A DNA stretch of 5,742 nt from JALHSW01 sp038321755 (GTDB lineage: Bacteria > Actinomycetota > Acidimicrobiia > IMCC26256 > PALSA-555): positions 1-5,742 of the forward strand of contig JBBQFJ010000179.1 in assembly GCA_038321755.1 (NCBI GenBank). Direction: 5' to 3'. Each line of letters starts with the position of its first letter. Position 1 is the first letter of the stretch. The translations under genes were made by a program, and so were the position numbers. Below the pieces are notes generated by a model, which did no database searches, had not been told where the DNA came from, and saw only the letters and a program-made list of their open reading frames with translations. Positions 1 through 5,742 of the stretch are shown here, piece by piece.

Positions 1-23
1 AGGTCGAGGGTGAGGACGGTCAC
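1..23 (-). CDS. Possible 5' end of a further minus-strand gene (GTGA overlap)
   Basis: Read on the minus strand, the dehydrogenase stop TGA (22-20) overlaps a GTG (23-21), giving a GTGA stop/start junction. The frame stays open to the window edge and reads M-T-V-L-T-L-D, with C at the third position of every codon after the GTG. A purine-rich GGAGGG lies immediately upstream, although only about 2-3 bases from the GTG, which is closer than usual. Only 7 codons are visible, so no function can be proposed. It could equally be 3' flanking sequence with a chance GTG. The overlap style does match the tight coupling seen in the plus-strand operon. Confidence 0.25.
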
Positions 24-904
24 AGCCCTCCGAGCGTGCGCACCACCTTCGCGAGGGCGGAGAAGTCCTCCCGCCCGTACCCGGCCTCGCTCGCCGCGCC
101 GAGGATCTGCCGCACCAGACCGGCGGTGAACAGCGGAGCGCCGGCCTTCGACGCGTGACCGATCGCCAGGTCGAGGTCCTTCGCCATGAGATCCGTCATG
201 AACCCCGGCTTCCAGTCGTTCGAGGCCGGGCTGTCGGGGACGACGCCCTCCGCCGGGAGGCGCGTGCGGACCGCGACGCAATCGCCCGTCGAGTGCGTGA
301 TCACCTCGTAGAGCTGCGCGAGATCGACGCCGGCCTTGGTGGCCATCACGGTTGCTTCGGCGGTGGCGAGCATCTGCGCGGCGTAGATGAGGTTGTTGCA
401 GAGCTTCACGACCTGGCCGTTCCCCGGGCCGCCGACGTGCACGATCAACCCGGCAAACGGCTCCAGCGCCGGGCGTGCCGCGGCGAGCACGACTTCGTCG
501 CCCCCCACCATGAGGGTGAGCGTCCCCTTCTGCGCACCGGCCGTCCCGCCCGAGAGCGGTGCTTCGAGGTAGAGCGCGCCGGTGGCGTTCACGCGCTCGT
601 GCTGGGCGCGCTCCACCTCGGGATCGATGGTGGAGGTGTCGACGACGGTCTTGCCCGGTTTCAGCGCGGGGAGCGCGGCGTCGAGCACCTCGACGACCTC
701 CGGCGAGTTCGGGACGCAGAGGATCGTGACCTCGCTCGCTTCGACGACTCCTCGGGGACCGTCGCCCTCGCGTGCACCGAACGCGACGGCTTCCTCGATC
801 GGTCCTCGGCTGCGCGACGCGACCGTCACGTCGTGTCCGGCCTCGACGAGGTGCCGAGTCATGGGGAGCCCCATCGCACCCAGTCCGACGAATCCGACCT
901 GCAT
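20..904 (-). CDS. NAD(P)-dependent beta-hydroxyacid dehydrogenase (3-hydroxyisobutyrate dehydrogenase family)
   Basis: A soluble cytoplasmic oxidoreductase predicted to oxidise a small beta-hydroxyacid, or reduce the matching semialdehyde, with NAD(P). The 294-residue length is typical of the family. The N-terminal Rossmann fold opens with the dinucleotide-binding motif GLGAMG (residues 7-12). The substrate-binding signature APLSGGTAGAQKGTLT spans 115-130. The conserved catalytic-lysine segment GNGQVVKLCNN (161-171) supplies K167 and N171, and a second conserved lysine lies in AKDLDLA (241-247). The all-helical C-terminal domain is complete. The ATG at 904-902 was chosen because the Rossmann motif begins at once and AGGGGA lies 4 bases upstream. 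The frame runs open much further upstream, but that part overlaps the divergent gene and looks like GC-rich shadow. The family includes 3-hydroxyisobutyrate dehydrogenase (valine breakdown), tartronate semialdehyde reductase and glyoxylate/succinic semialdehyde reductases, and the sequence alone does not choose between them. It is divergent from a Liv-type transporter operon. Confidence 0.93.
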   Translation of the reverse strand: MQVGFVGLGAMGLPMTRHLVEAGHDVTVASRSRGPIEEAVAFGAREGDGPRGVVEASEVTILCVPNSPEVVEVLDAALPALKPGKTVVDTSTIDPEVERAQHERVNATGALYLEAPLSGGTAGAQKGTLTLMVGGDEVVLAAARPALEPFAGLIVHVGGPGNGQVVKLCNNLIYAAQMLATAEATVMATKAGVDLAQLYEVITHSTGDCVAVRTRLPAEGVVPDSPASNDWKPGFMTDLMAKDLDLAIGHASKAGAPLFTAGLVRQILGAASEAGYGREDFSALAKVVRTLGGL

Positions 905-908
905 CGCT

Positions 909-914
909 TCCCCT
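909..914 (-). promoter_or_regulatory. Ribosome binding site of the dehydrogenase
   Basis: The minus strand reads AGGGGA followed by AGC and another base or so before the ATG at 904-902, a spacing of about 4 bases. It is an imperfect Shine-Dalgarno match, but it is the only one close to the start and supports the short 294-residue form over the longer open frame. Confidence 0.5.
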
Positions 915-965
915 GTCCAGATCCGACGACCGCGGAGCGTTTTGACGGTACCAGCCGACCTCGGC

Positions 966-970
966 GAGGG
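966..970 (+). promoter_or_regulatory. Probable ribosome binding site of the MFS-LivF gene
   Basis: GAGGG lies 10 bases before the ATG at 981. It is a partial Shine-Dalgarno match at slightly long spacing. It supports the 981 start over the next in-frame ATG (1141), which would remove an acidic, protein-like N-terminal segment. Confidence 0.4.
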
Positions 971-980
971 TGGCGGCCGC

Positions 981-3239
981 ATGGCCGATGGGGGCATCAC
1001 GCCGGGGGACGCGCGCGGCACCGGCGCACCCCCGGGCGCACCGACCGAGCCGCTGCTCTCGTTCGCGGTCCCGGACGACCTGCTGCGCGAGGCCGTCATC
1101 GCGAGCAACGCCGAAGACGCGGTCGCCGACCTCCAGCTCATGCCCGGCGTGGGGGAGGGCAAGCCGCCCCCGATCCTCGGGATCCTCAAGGGCTTCGGCT
1201 GGGCGCCGGTGACGGTGATGACGCTCGCCGCGCTCGTCGTGGCGACGCTCGACAGCGGGCTCACGGGCGTGTTGGCGCCGGACATCCAACGGTCGTTCCA
1301 CATCAACGACGCCGAGCTGGGTGCCGTGCTGTTCGTCGGGTCGGCTGCGCAGATCGCCATCGGACTCCCGGTCGCACTCGCGAGCGATCGTGGGAGTCGG
1401 GTGCGGGTCGCCGCGCTCTGCCTGCTCGTCTTCTCCATCGTCGTGCCCCTGCAGGGCCTCGTCGTGAGCGTGTGGGTGTTCGCGTTCCTCGGCATCGTGT
1501 CGGCCGTCGGGAAGGCGCCCAACCAGACCACCCATCTCTCCTACCTCTCCGACTGGTACCCACCCGAAGCCCGGGCGCGGATCGCCGCGTATCAGCGAGG
1601 CCACGAACCGGTCGCCCGCACCCTGGGTGTCGCCGTGATGGGTGCGATCGCCGTCGCGGCCGGCAGCTGGCGCTGGGCGACCTTGCTCGCACTGGTCGGG
1701 ATCCCCGTGGTCTTCCTCATCCTGCGGCTCAAGGAGCCCTCGAAGGGCGAGCACGAGTCGAGTCACATCCTCAAGCAGTCGGGCCTGAGCGTCGACGAGC
1801 AGCCGGCGGGGACACCCCGGATCCTGCTCGGCTCGGCCGTCCAGCGACTGATGAAGATCCGGAGCCTCTACTTCCAGCTCATGGCCGTCGCCGTCCTCGG
1901 GTTCGTCGGCGTCGGGATCCCCCTCTTCGGATCGCTGTACCTCGACCGGGAGTGGGGGCTCGACACCGGTGAGCGCACGACCGTCTACTTCATCATCGGG
2001 CTCTCGGCGTTCCTGATCATCCCGGTCGCGGGCTTCGTCGGCGACCGGATGTTCCGTCGCAAGCCCGAGTCGGTCCTCTACCTCGGTGGAGGGTGCCTCA
2101 TCGCCTTCGGCTTCATCTACGTCGGATCGTTGTACGCCTCGTCGCTCTGGATGGTGGTGCTCGGATGGTTCCTCGCTGAGTGCACGCTCGCGCCGCTCGG
2201 GACAGCGATCTTCCAGACGGTGACCGCGACGGCGCCGGCCGAGATGCGGACGCTGTCGCTCGCGCTCTTCGGGGTCTACGGACTCGTGATCGGCGGCTTC
2301 GCGGGTGCCGTGCTCCTCGGCGCGATCAGCAACGCGGCCGGGCATCACGACGGACCCCGCGTCGCGCTCACCACGATGCTGCCGGTGTGCGTGCTCGGCG
2401 GATTCCTCCTGATGCTGGGCGCGCGGTGGGTGCGCCGAGACATCACCCTGGTGATCGAAGACGTGCTCGAGCGGTACCAGGAGACCCAACGACGACAGTC
2501 GGGTGGCGCGATCCCGGCACTGCAGGTGCACAACCTCGACTTCGCGTACGGCACGCAGCAGGTGCTCTTCGACGTCGAGCTCGAGGTCGCCGAGGGTGAG
2601 ATCGCTGCGCTGCTCGGGACCAACGGTGCCGGCAAGAGCACGCTGCTGCGCGCGGTCGCCGGGTTGGAGCACCCGACACGCGGTGCCGTGCGGCTGTTCG
2701 GGACCACCACGACCTGGCTCGAAGCCGAGCAGGTGCTCACCCTCGGCTGTGGGTTGCTCGTCGGCGGCAAGATGACGTTCCCCTCCCTCAGCGTGCGGGA
2801 GAACCTCCGGCTCGCGGCATTCTCGTTTCGCAAGGATCGCCGTCGTGCGACGGCGGCGATCGACGAGGCCCTCGCCGCGTTCCCTGCACTGGAGGCCCGT
2901 CTCGAGCAGCCGGGCGGGAACCTCTCGGGCGGCGAGCAGCAGCAGCTCGCGCTCGCACGCGTGCTGCTCACCCGCCCGAAGCTGCTGCTGATCGACGAGC
3001 TCACGCTCGGGCTCGCACCCAAGACGGTGGAAGACCTCATCGGCATCGTGCGACGGGTGAACGCGGACGGCACGACGGTGCTGCTCGTCGAGCAGAGCGT
3101 GAACCTCGCGCTGAGCCTCGCCGAGCACTCGTTCTTCCTCGAGCGCGGCGAGGTGCGCTTCGACGGGCCGACGGCCGAGCTGCTCACTCGCGACGACCTG
3201 CTCCGACCGGTCTTCCTCACCGAACCCGACGGGCTGTAG
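981..3239 (+). CDS. MFS transporter fused to a LivF-type ABC ATPase
   Basis: A 752-residue protein with two normally separate modules. Residues 1-70 are a hydrophilic N-terminal tail. About 75-482 form a 12-helix MFS permease: helices near 75-98, 110-134, 141-158, 160-180, 211-229, 231-249, 296-318, 333-353, 364-383, 388-411, 424-450 and 461-482. A motif-A-like loop is present in the first half (SDRGSR, 135-140) and a matching GDR (354-356) in the second. A charged, helix-like linker (483-510) leads to an ABC ATPase (about 513-752): Walker A GTNGAGKST (546-554), signature LSGGEQQQLALAR (648-660), Walker B with D672 and E673, then TLGLAP. VEQ (703-705) replaces the switch histidine, as is usual in LivF, so the domain is LivF-like rather than a drug exporter. 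It should sit in the cytoplasmic membrane with the ATPase in the cytoplasm. The segment that is normally VPEGR in LivF reads LVGGK (593-597). It is the first operon gene, and its TAG overlaps the next start. The ATPase probably pairs with LivG on the downstream LivHM permease. The role of the MFS half (own substrate, membrane anchor or regulator) is unknown. Confidence 0.9.
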   Translation: MADGGITPGDARGTGAPPGAPTEPLLSFAVPDDLLREAVIASNAEDAVADLQLMPGVGEGKPPPILGILKGFGWAPVTVMTLAALVVATLDSGLTGVLAPDIQRSFHINDAELGAVLFVGSAAQIAIGLPVALASDRGSRVRVAALCLLVFSIVVPLQGLVVSVWVFAFLGIVSAVGKAPNQTTHLSYLSDWYPPEARARIAAYQRGHEPVARTLGVAVMGAIAVAAGSWRWATLLALVGIPVVFLILRLKEPSKGEHESSHILKQSGLSVDEQPAGTPRILLGSAVQRLMKIRSLYFQLMAVAVLGFVGVGIPLFGSLYLDREWGLDTGERTTVYFIIGLSAFLIIPVAGFVGDRMFRRKPESVLYLGGGCLIAFGFIYVGSLYASSLWMVVLGWFLAECTLAPLGTAIFQTVTATAPAEMRTLSLALFGVYGLVIGGFAGAVLLGAISNAAGHHDGPRVALTTMLPVCVLGGFLLMLGARWVRRDITLVIEDVLERYQETQRRQSGGAIPALQVHNLDFAYGTQQVLFDVELEVAEGEIAALLGTNGAGKSTLLRAVAGLEHPTRGAVRLFGTTTTWLEAEQVLTLGCGLLVGGKMTFPSLSVRENLRLAAFSFRKDRRRATAAIDEALAAFPALEARLEQPGGNLSGGEQQQLALARVLLTRPKLLLIDELTLGLAPKTVEDLIGIVRRVNADGTTVLLVEQSVNLALSLAEHSFFLERGEVRFDGPTAELLTRDDLLRPVFLTEPDGL

Positions 3240-3241
3240 TG
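3237..3241 (+). promoter_or_regulatory. TAGTG stop/start overlap (translational coupling)
   Basis: The TAG stop of the MFS-LivF gene shares its G with the GTG start of the permease gene. No good Shine-Dalgarno sequence precedes the GTG, so the permease probably depends on ribosomes finishing the upstream gene. This favours matched amounts of the ATPase and its permease. Confidence 0.65.
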
Positions 3242-5221
3242 CAGATCACGCTCTTCAGCGTCGTCCAGGGGCTCGTCGCCGGGCTCCTGTACGGGCTGTT
3301 GGCGTTGGGTCTCGTCCTCCTCTATCGCACGACCCGCGTCCTCAACTTCGCCCAGGGCCAGCTCGGGGTCGTGGCCGCAGTGTTCCTGCTCAAGCTGACG
3401 CGAGACCTCGGCATCTTCTACTGGCCGTCGATGTTCCTGGTGCTCGCGCTCGCAGCGGCGCTCGGCGCGCTCTGCGAGCTGGTGCTCCGTCGGCTCTTCG
3501 ATCGACCTCGCGTGATCGTGATGGTGGCGACGATCGGGCTCTCCCAGATCCTCTTCTTGTTCACCTTGCTCCCGCTCGTCGCGCCCGACGACTTCTTCGT
3601 GCCGTACCCGCTCCCGTTCAGCTGGACGCTGCACATCGGTGGCGGCATCCTCCAACCCGGCGAGGTGGCGACGCTGATCGTCGCGCCGCTGGTCGCGATC
3701 GGCCTCGCCGCGTTCCTCCGCTACTCGCCGTGGGGTCTCGGCATGCGGGCGATGGCCGAGAACTCCGACTCCGCCCGCCTCTCCGGCGTCTGGGTCAAGC
3801 GCATGTCGACGCTCGCCTGGGCGATCGCCGGCCTGCTCTCGGCGATCACCGCGATCCTTGACGCACCCGGGCAGGCGAGCGCGCTGAAGGAGGCCCTGCC
3901 TCCGGGGCTGCTCCTCCGCGCCCTCGCGGCCGCGCTCATCGCCGGGATGACGAGCTTCACCGTGGCGTTCGCCGCGGGGATCGCGATCGGGATCGTGGAG
4001 CAGGTCGTCAACTACAACCTGGTCGGCGACCCCAACAAGACCTCGATCATCACGTTCTCGCTGTTCGCATTGATCCTGGTCATCCTCATCGTGCGCGTGC
4101 GCCGCCTGCAGCGCGGACCGCGCGGCGAGGAGCGGTCGTCATGGGGAGCGGGCGGCGAAGCAGTCCGAAGATCGATCGATCGGACACGCGCCTGGGTCGG
4201 GCGCTCCGGCGTCGCGGCGACGCTGGCGATCGCGGTGCTGCTCCCGACTGTCCTCTCGCCGGGCCGTTCGTTCCTGCTCGCTCGCGTCTGCATCTTTGCG
4301 GTGATCGCGCTCTCGTTGACCGTGCTCACGGGTTGGGCGGGCCAGGTCTCGCTCGGCCAGTTCGGCCTGGTCGCGGTCGGCGCGCTGATCGCCGCGCGCG
4401 CGCCCGACTGGAACCTCGCGCTCCTCCTCCCGGTGGCCGGGGCGGTCACCGCGCTCGTCGCGATCGTCGTCGGGCTGCCGGCGCTGCGGATCCGTGGTCT
4501 CTACCTCGCCGTCACCACGCTCGGGTTCGCGCTCTTCATGCAGGTGTCGGTGCTGTCGACACCGTGCTGGACCGCACCCCTGGTGGGCGGCCAGGTGTGC
4601 ACCGGGCTTCCCGACCCGGCGTCGACGCTGGTCGCCCGGCCGAGCTTCTTCGGCTGGAGCCTCGCGTCGGATGCCGACTTCGCCTGGTTCTCCCTCGGGG
4701 TGCTCCTCGTCGCACTGTTCGTCGTGCGCACGTGGCGCGACCGAGGCATCGCCCGGCGGCTCATCGCGGTGCGGGACAACGAGTCGGGTGCTGCCGCGAT
4801 GGGCATCCCCGTGGTCCGTACGAAGCTGCTGGCCTTCGCGCTCTCCGGCTTCATGGCCGGCGTCGCGGGCGTGTGCCTGGCGTTCGCGCTCGAGCGGATC
4901 AAGCCCGGTGACTTCTCCGTGACCGAGTCGATCCTCGTGCTGTCGATGGTCGTGATCGGGGGGCTCGGCTCGGTCGAGGGAGCGGTGCTCGGCGCGCTCT
5001 ACCTGGTCGGCCTCCCCGCCGCGGTCGGCTCGACGTCGACCGTGCAGTTCATCACCAGCGGCTTCGGGGTCCTCATCTTCCTCCTGTACCTGCCGGGGGG
5101 ACTCGCGGAGCTGCTGCACCGGGCCGGCGACGGCGTGGCCACCGTGATCGAGAAGTGGCGGGCCCGGGGTGCGGCGCCACCCCCACCTGCGGACTCGCTG
5201 GCCCCGGCGGTCGAGGCATGA
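3239..5221 (+). CDS. livHM: Fused LivH-LivM branched-chain amino acid-type ABC permease
   Basis: A 660-residue membrane protein carrying both permease halves of a HAAT-family ABC importer. The LivH half (about 1-287) has the family opening YGLLALGLVLLYRTTRVLNF (18-37) followed by AQGQLG, and the coupling-helix segment GLGMRAMAENSDSARLSGV (166-184). A hydrophilic linker (about 288-323) follows. The LivM half (about 324-625) has LTGWAGQVSLGQFG (363-376), RGLYLAVTTLGFA (419-431), the second coupling segment RRLIAVRDNESGAAAMGI (506-523) and SMVVIGGLGSVEGAVLG (569-585). The proline-rich tail (646-660) looks disordered. Both coupling segments suggest it docks two ATPases, most likely the LivF domain encoded upstream and LivG downstream. 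The GTG start at 3239 is set by the stop overlap and by MQITLFSVVQGL, a normal LivH beginning. LivHM fusions are known in high-GC actinobacteria. The cargo could be branched-chain amino acids, other amino acids, amides or small organic acids. Confidence 0.93.
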   Translation: MQITLFSVVQGLVAGLLYGLLALGLVLLYRTTRVLNFAQGQLGVVAAVFLLKLTRDLGIFYWPSMFLVLALAAALGALCELVLRRLFDRPRVIVMVATIGLSQILFLFTLLPLVAPDDFFVPYPLPFSWTLHIGGGILQPGEVATLIVAPLVAIGLAAFLRYSPWGLGMRAMAENSDSARLSGVWVKRMSTLAWAIAGLLSAITAILDAPGQASALKEALPPGLLLRALAAALIAGMTSFTVAFAAGIAIGIVEQVVNYNLVGDPNKTSIITFSLFALILVILIVRVRRLQRGPRGEERSSWGAGGEAVRRSIDRTRAWVGRSGVAATLAIAVLLPTVLSPGRSFLLARVCIFAVIALSLTVLTGWAGQVSLGQFGLVAVGALIAARAPDWNLALLLPVAGAVTALVAIVVGLPALRIRGLYLAVTTLGFALFMQVSVLSTPCWTAPLVGGQVCTGLPDPASTLVARPSFFGWSLASDADFAWFSLGVLLVALFVVRTWRDRGIARRLIAVRDNESGAAAMGIPVVRTKLLAFALSGFMAGVAGVCLAFALERIKPGDFSVTESILVLSMVVIGGLGSVEGAVLGALYLVGLPAAVGSTSTVQFITSGFGVLIFLLYLPGGLAELLHRAGDGVATVIEKWRARGAAPPPPADSLAPAVEA

Positions 5222-5742
5222 GCGCGGCATCGCTCGCCGTGCGCGACGTCGCGGTGTGGTTCGGCGGTGTGCACGCAGTCGACGGCGTGACGCACGACTT
5301 CGGCGTGGGGGAGGTGATCGGGCTGATCGGCCCGAACGGCTCGGGCAAGACGACGTTGCTCGACGCGATCTCGGGGCAGGTGCGATGCACTCGCGGAGCC
5401 GTGCTGCTCGACGGCATGGACCTCGTCGATCACTTTCCCGAGGACCGCGCCCAGCTCGGTCTGGTGCGGTCGTTCCAGGACTGCCGGCTCTATCCCGAGC
5501 TCAGCGTGGCCGAGGCGCTGCTCGTCTCGGAGGACGCACGGCGACCGGCCGGTGTGCTCGCGACCACGTTGCACCTCCCGAGGGCCTGGAGGGTCGAGCG
5601 CGCGAAGCGGGCCGCAGTGGCCGAGGTGATCGAAGCGTTCGGGCTCGGTCGCTTCCGCGACCACCGAGTTGCCGAGCTGTCGACGGGCACGCGCCGCGTC
5701 GTCGACCTCGCGTCGATCGTGCTCGCCGAACCGCGCCTCCAG
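5218..5742 (+). CDS. livG: LivG-type ABC transporter ATPase (3' end outside window)
   Basis: The first 175 codons of an ATPase that should energise the LivHM permease together with the LivF domain. The ATG at 5218 overlaps the TGA of livHM (ATGA), and a weak GGCGG lies 7 bases upstream, so translation is probably coupled. Visible elements are an N-terminal strand ending in WFGGVHAVDGV (14-24, the usual LivG 'FGG..A..GV' pattern), Walker A GPNGSGKTT (38-46), the Q-loop in RSFQDCRLYPELSVAEALL (84-102, Q87), and the signature LSTGTRRVVDLA (154-165), where LSTGT replaces the usual LSGGQ. The frame is open to the last base. Walker B and the switch region lie beyond the edge, so activity cannot be judged. 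There is no sign of a frameshift. The intact Q-loop separates it from the LivF domain, and the FGG pattern plus its position after livHM favour LivG. Confidence 0.9.
   Translation, partial: MSAASLAVRDVAVWFGGVHAVDGVTHDFGVGEVIGLIGPNGSGKTTLLDAISGQVRCTRGAVLLDGMDLVDHFPEDRAQLGLVRSFQDCRLYPELSVAEALLVSEDARRPAGVLATTLHLPRAWRVERAKRAAVAEVIEAFGLGRFRDHRVAELSTGTRRVVDLASIVLAEPRLQ

Larger units (their letters stand above)
905..980. promoter_or_regulatory. Divergent intergenic region, presumably holding both promoters
   Basis: This 76-bp gap separates two divergent start codons, so promoters for the dehydrogenase and for the transporter operon should lie here or inside the opposing gene. On the plus strand TTGACG (942-947) resembles a -35 hexamer, but no good -10 follows at the right distance. 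On the minus strand TACCGT (950-945) fits a loose TANNNT -10, with no clear -35. A short dyad GCCGA-CC-TCGGC (954-965) could be an operator half-site pair, though such palindromes are common by chance at this GC content. None of these elements is convincing alone. The arrangement itself would allow shared regulation of the two transcription units. Confidence 0.4.

Noticed and set aside
942..947. TTGACG as a sigma-70 -35 element
   Set aside because: The sequence about 17 bases downstream (965-970, CGAGGG) is nothing like a -10, so it is not called as a promoter in its own right.
954..965. GCCGA-CC-TCGGC dyad as an operator or terminator
   Set aside because: Five-base arms with a two-base centre are expected by chance at this GC content, and there is no T-run. 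It is mentioned only within the intergenic entry.
582..980. Open upstream extension of the MFS-LivF frame
   Set aside because: It runs antisense through the dehydrogenase coding region and has no protein-like conservation; the ATG at 981 has a plausible RBS and lies just past the divergent gap.
905..1531. Open upstream extension of the minus-strand dehydrogenase frame (a 503-residue form)
   Set aside because: The extension is low-complexity Ser/Ala/Thr/Pro sequence antisense to the MFS gene, while the Rossmann motif begins right after the ATG at 904. It is a GC-rich shadow.
155..1972. Long plus-strand open frame of 605 codons
   Set aside because: Arg/Gly/His-rich composition, and it overlaps the dehydrogenase antisense and the MFS gene in another frame. 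Lack of stops at this GC content explains it.
2345..3655. Long minus-strand open frame of 436 codons
   Set aside because: It is opposite the well-supported ABC domain and the LivH start, and its translation is rich in Glu/Arg/Ser with no recognisable domain.
4141..4911. Plus-strand frame of 256 codons starting at the ATG with a good RBS
   Set aside because: The translation is Arg/Gly/Ala-rich shadow of LivM in another frame. The RBS/ATG itself is noted as a finding, but the frame is not a gene.
4139..5230. Long minus-strand open frame of 363 codons opposite LivM
   Set aside because: Charged low-complexity translation (Asp/Glu/Arg/His), typical of the antisense of a hydrophobic membrane protein in GC-rich DNA.

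Overview
The window is very GC-rich, with coding third positions almost all G or C, and it is densely packed. Gene style and content point to a high-GC actinomycete. The fused transporter subunits and the LSTGT-type ABC signature fit the Acidimicrobiia/Ilumatobacter-like branch, but that placement is an inference from memory, not a search.

Layout. On the minus strand, 20-904 encodes a complete 294-residue NAD(P)-dependent beta-hydroxyacid dehydrogenase (3-hydroxyisobutyrate dehydrogenase family). It may be followed at the left edge by another minus-strand gene whose GTG overlaps the TGA. A 76-bp divergent intergenic region (905-980) separates it from a tight plus-strand operon. The first operon gene (981-3239) encodes one 752-residue protein joining a complete 12-helix major facilitator (MFS) transporter to a LivF-type ABC ATPase. 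The second (3239-5221) is a fused LivH-LivM permease of 660 residues. The third (5218 to the right edge) is a LivG-type ABC ATPase cut off by the window. Junctions overlap by 1 base (TAGTG) and 4 bases (ATGA), so the three genes are almost certainly co-transcribed and translationally coupled.

How the genes work together. LivH, LivM, LivG and LivF are the two permeases and two ATPases of a branched-chain-amino-acid-type (HAAT) ABC importer. Here those four parts are carried by three polypeptides, and one ATPase is tethered to an apparently intact secondary transporter. No substrate-binding protein (LivK) is visible, so it must lie outside the window or be supplied from elsewhere, and the substrate cannot be read from the sequence. 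The divergent dehydrogenase acts on small beta-hydroxyacids, one of which is an intermediate of valine breakdown. This is only a weak hint that the locus handles branched-chain amino acids or related organic acids.

The most unusual item is the MFS-LivF fusion, which also has an altered Q-loop in its ATPase. Smaller points are a well-formed but out-of-frame ribosome-binding-site/ATG pair at the LivH-LivM junction and a non-canonical LSTGT signature in LivG. No RNA genes, mobile elements, CRISPR arrays or convincing terminators were found.
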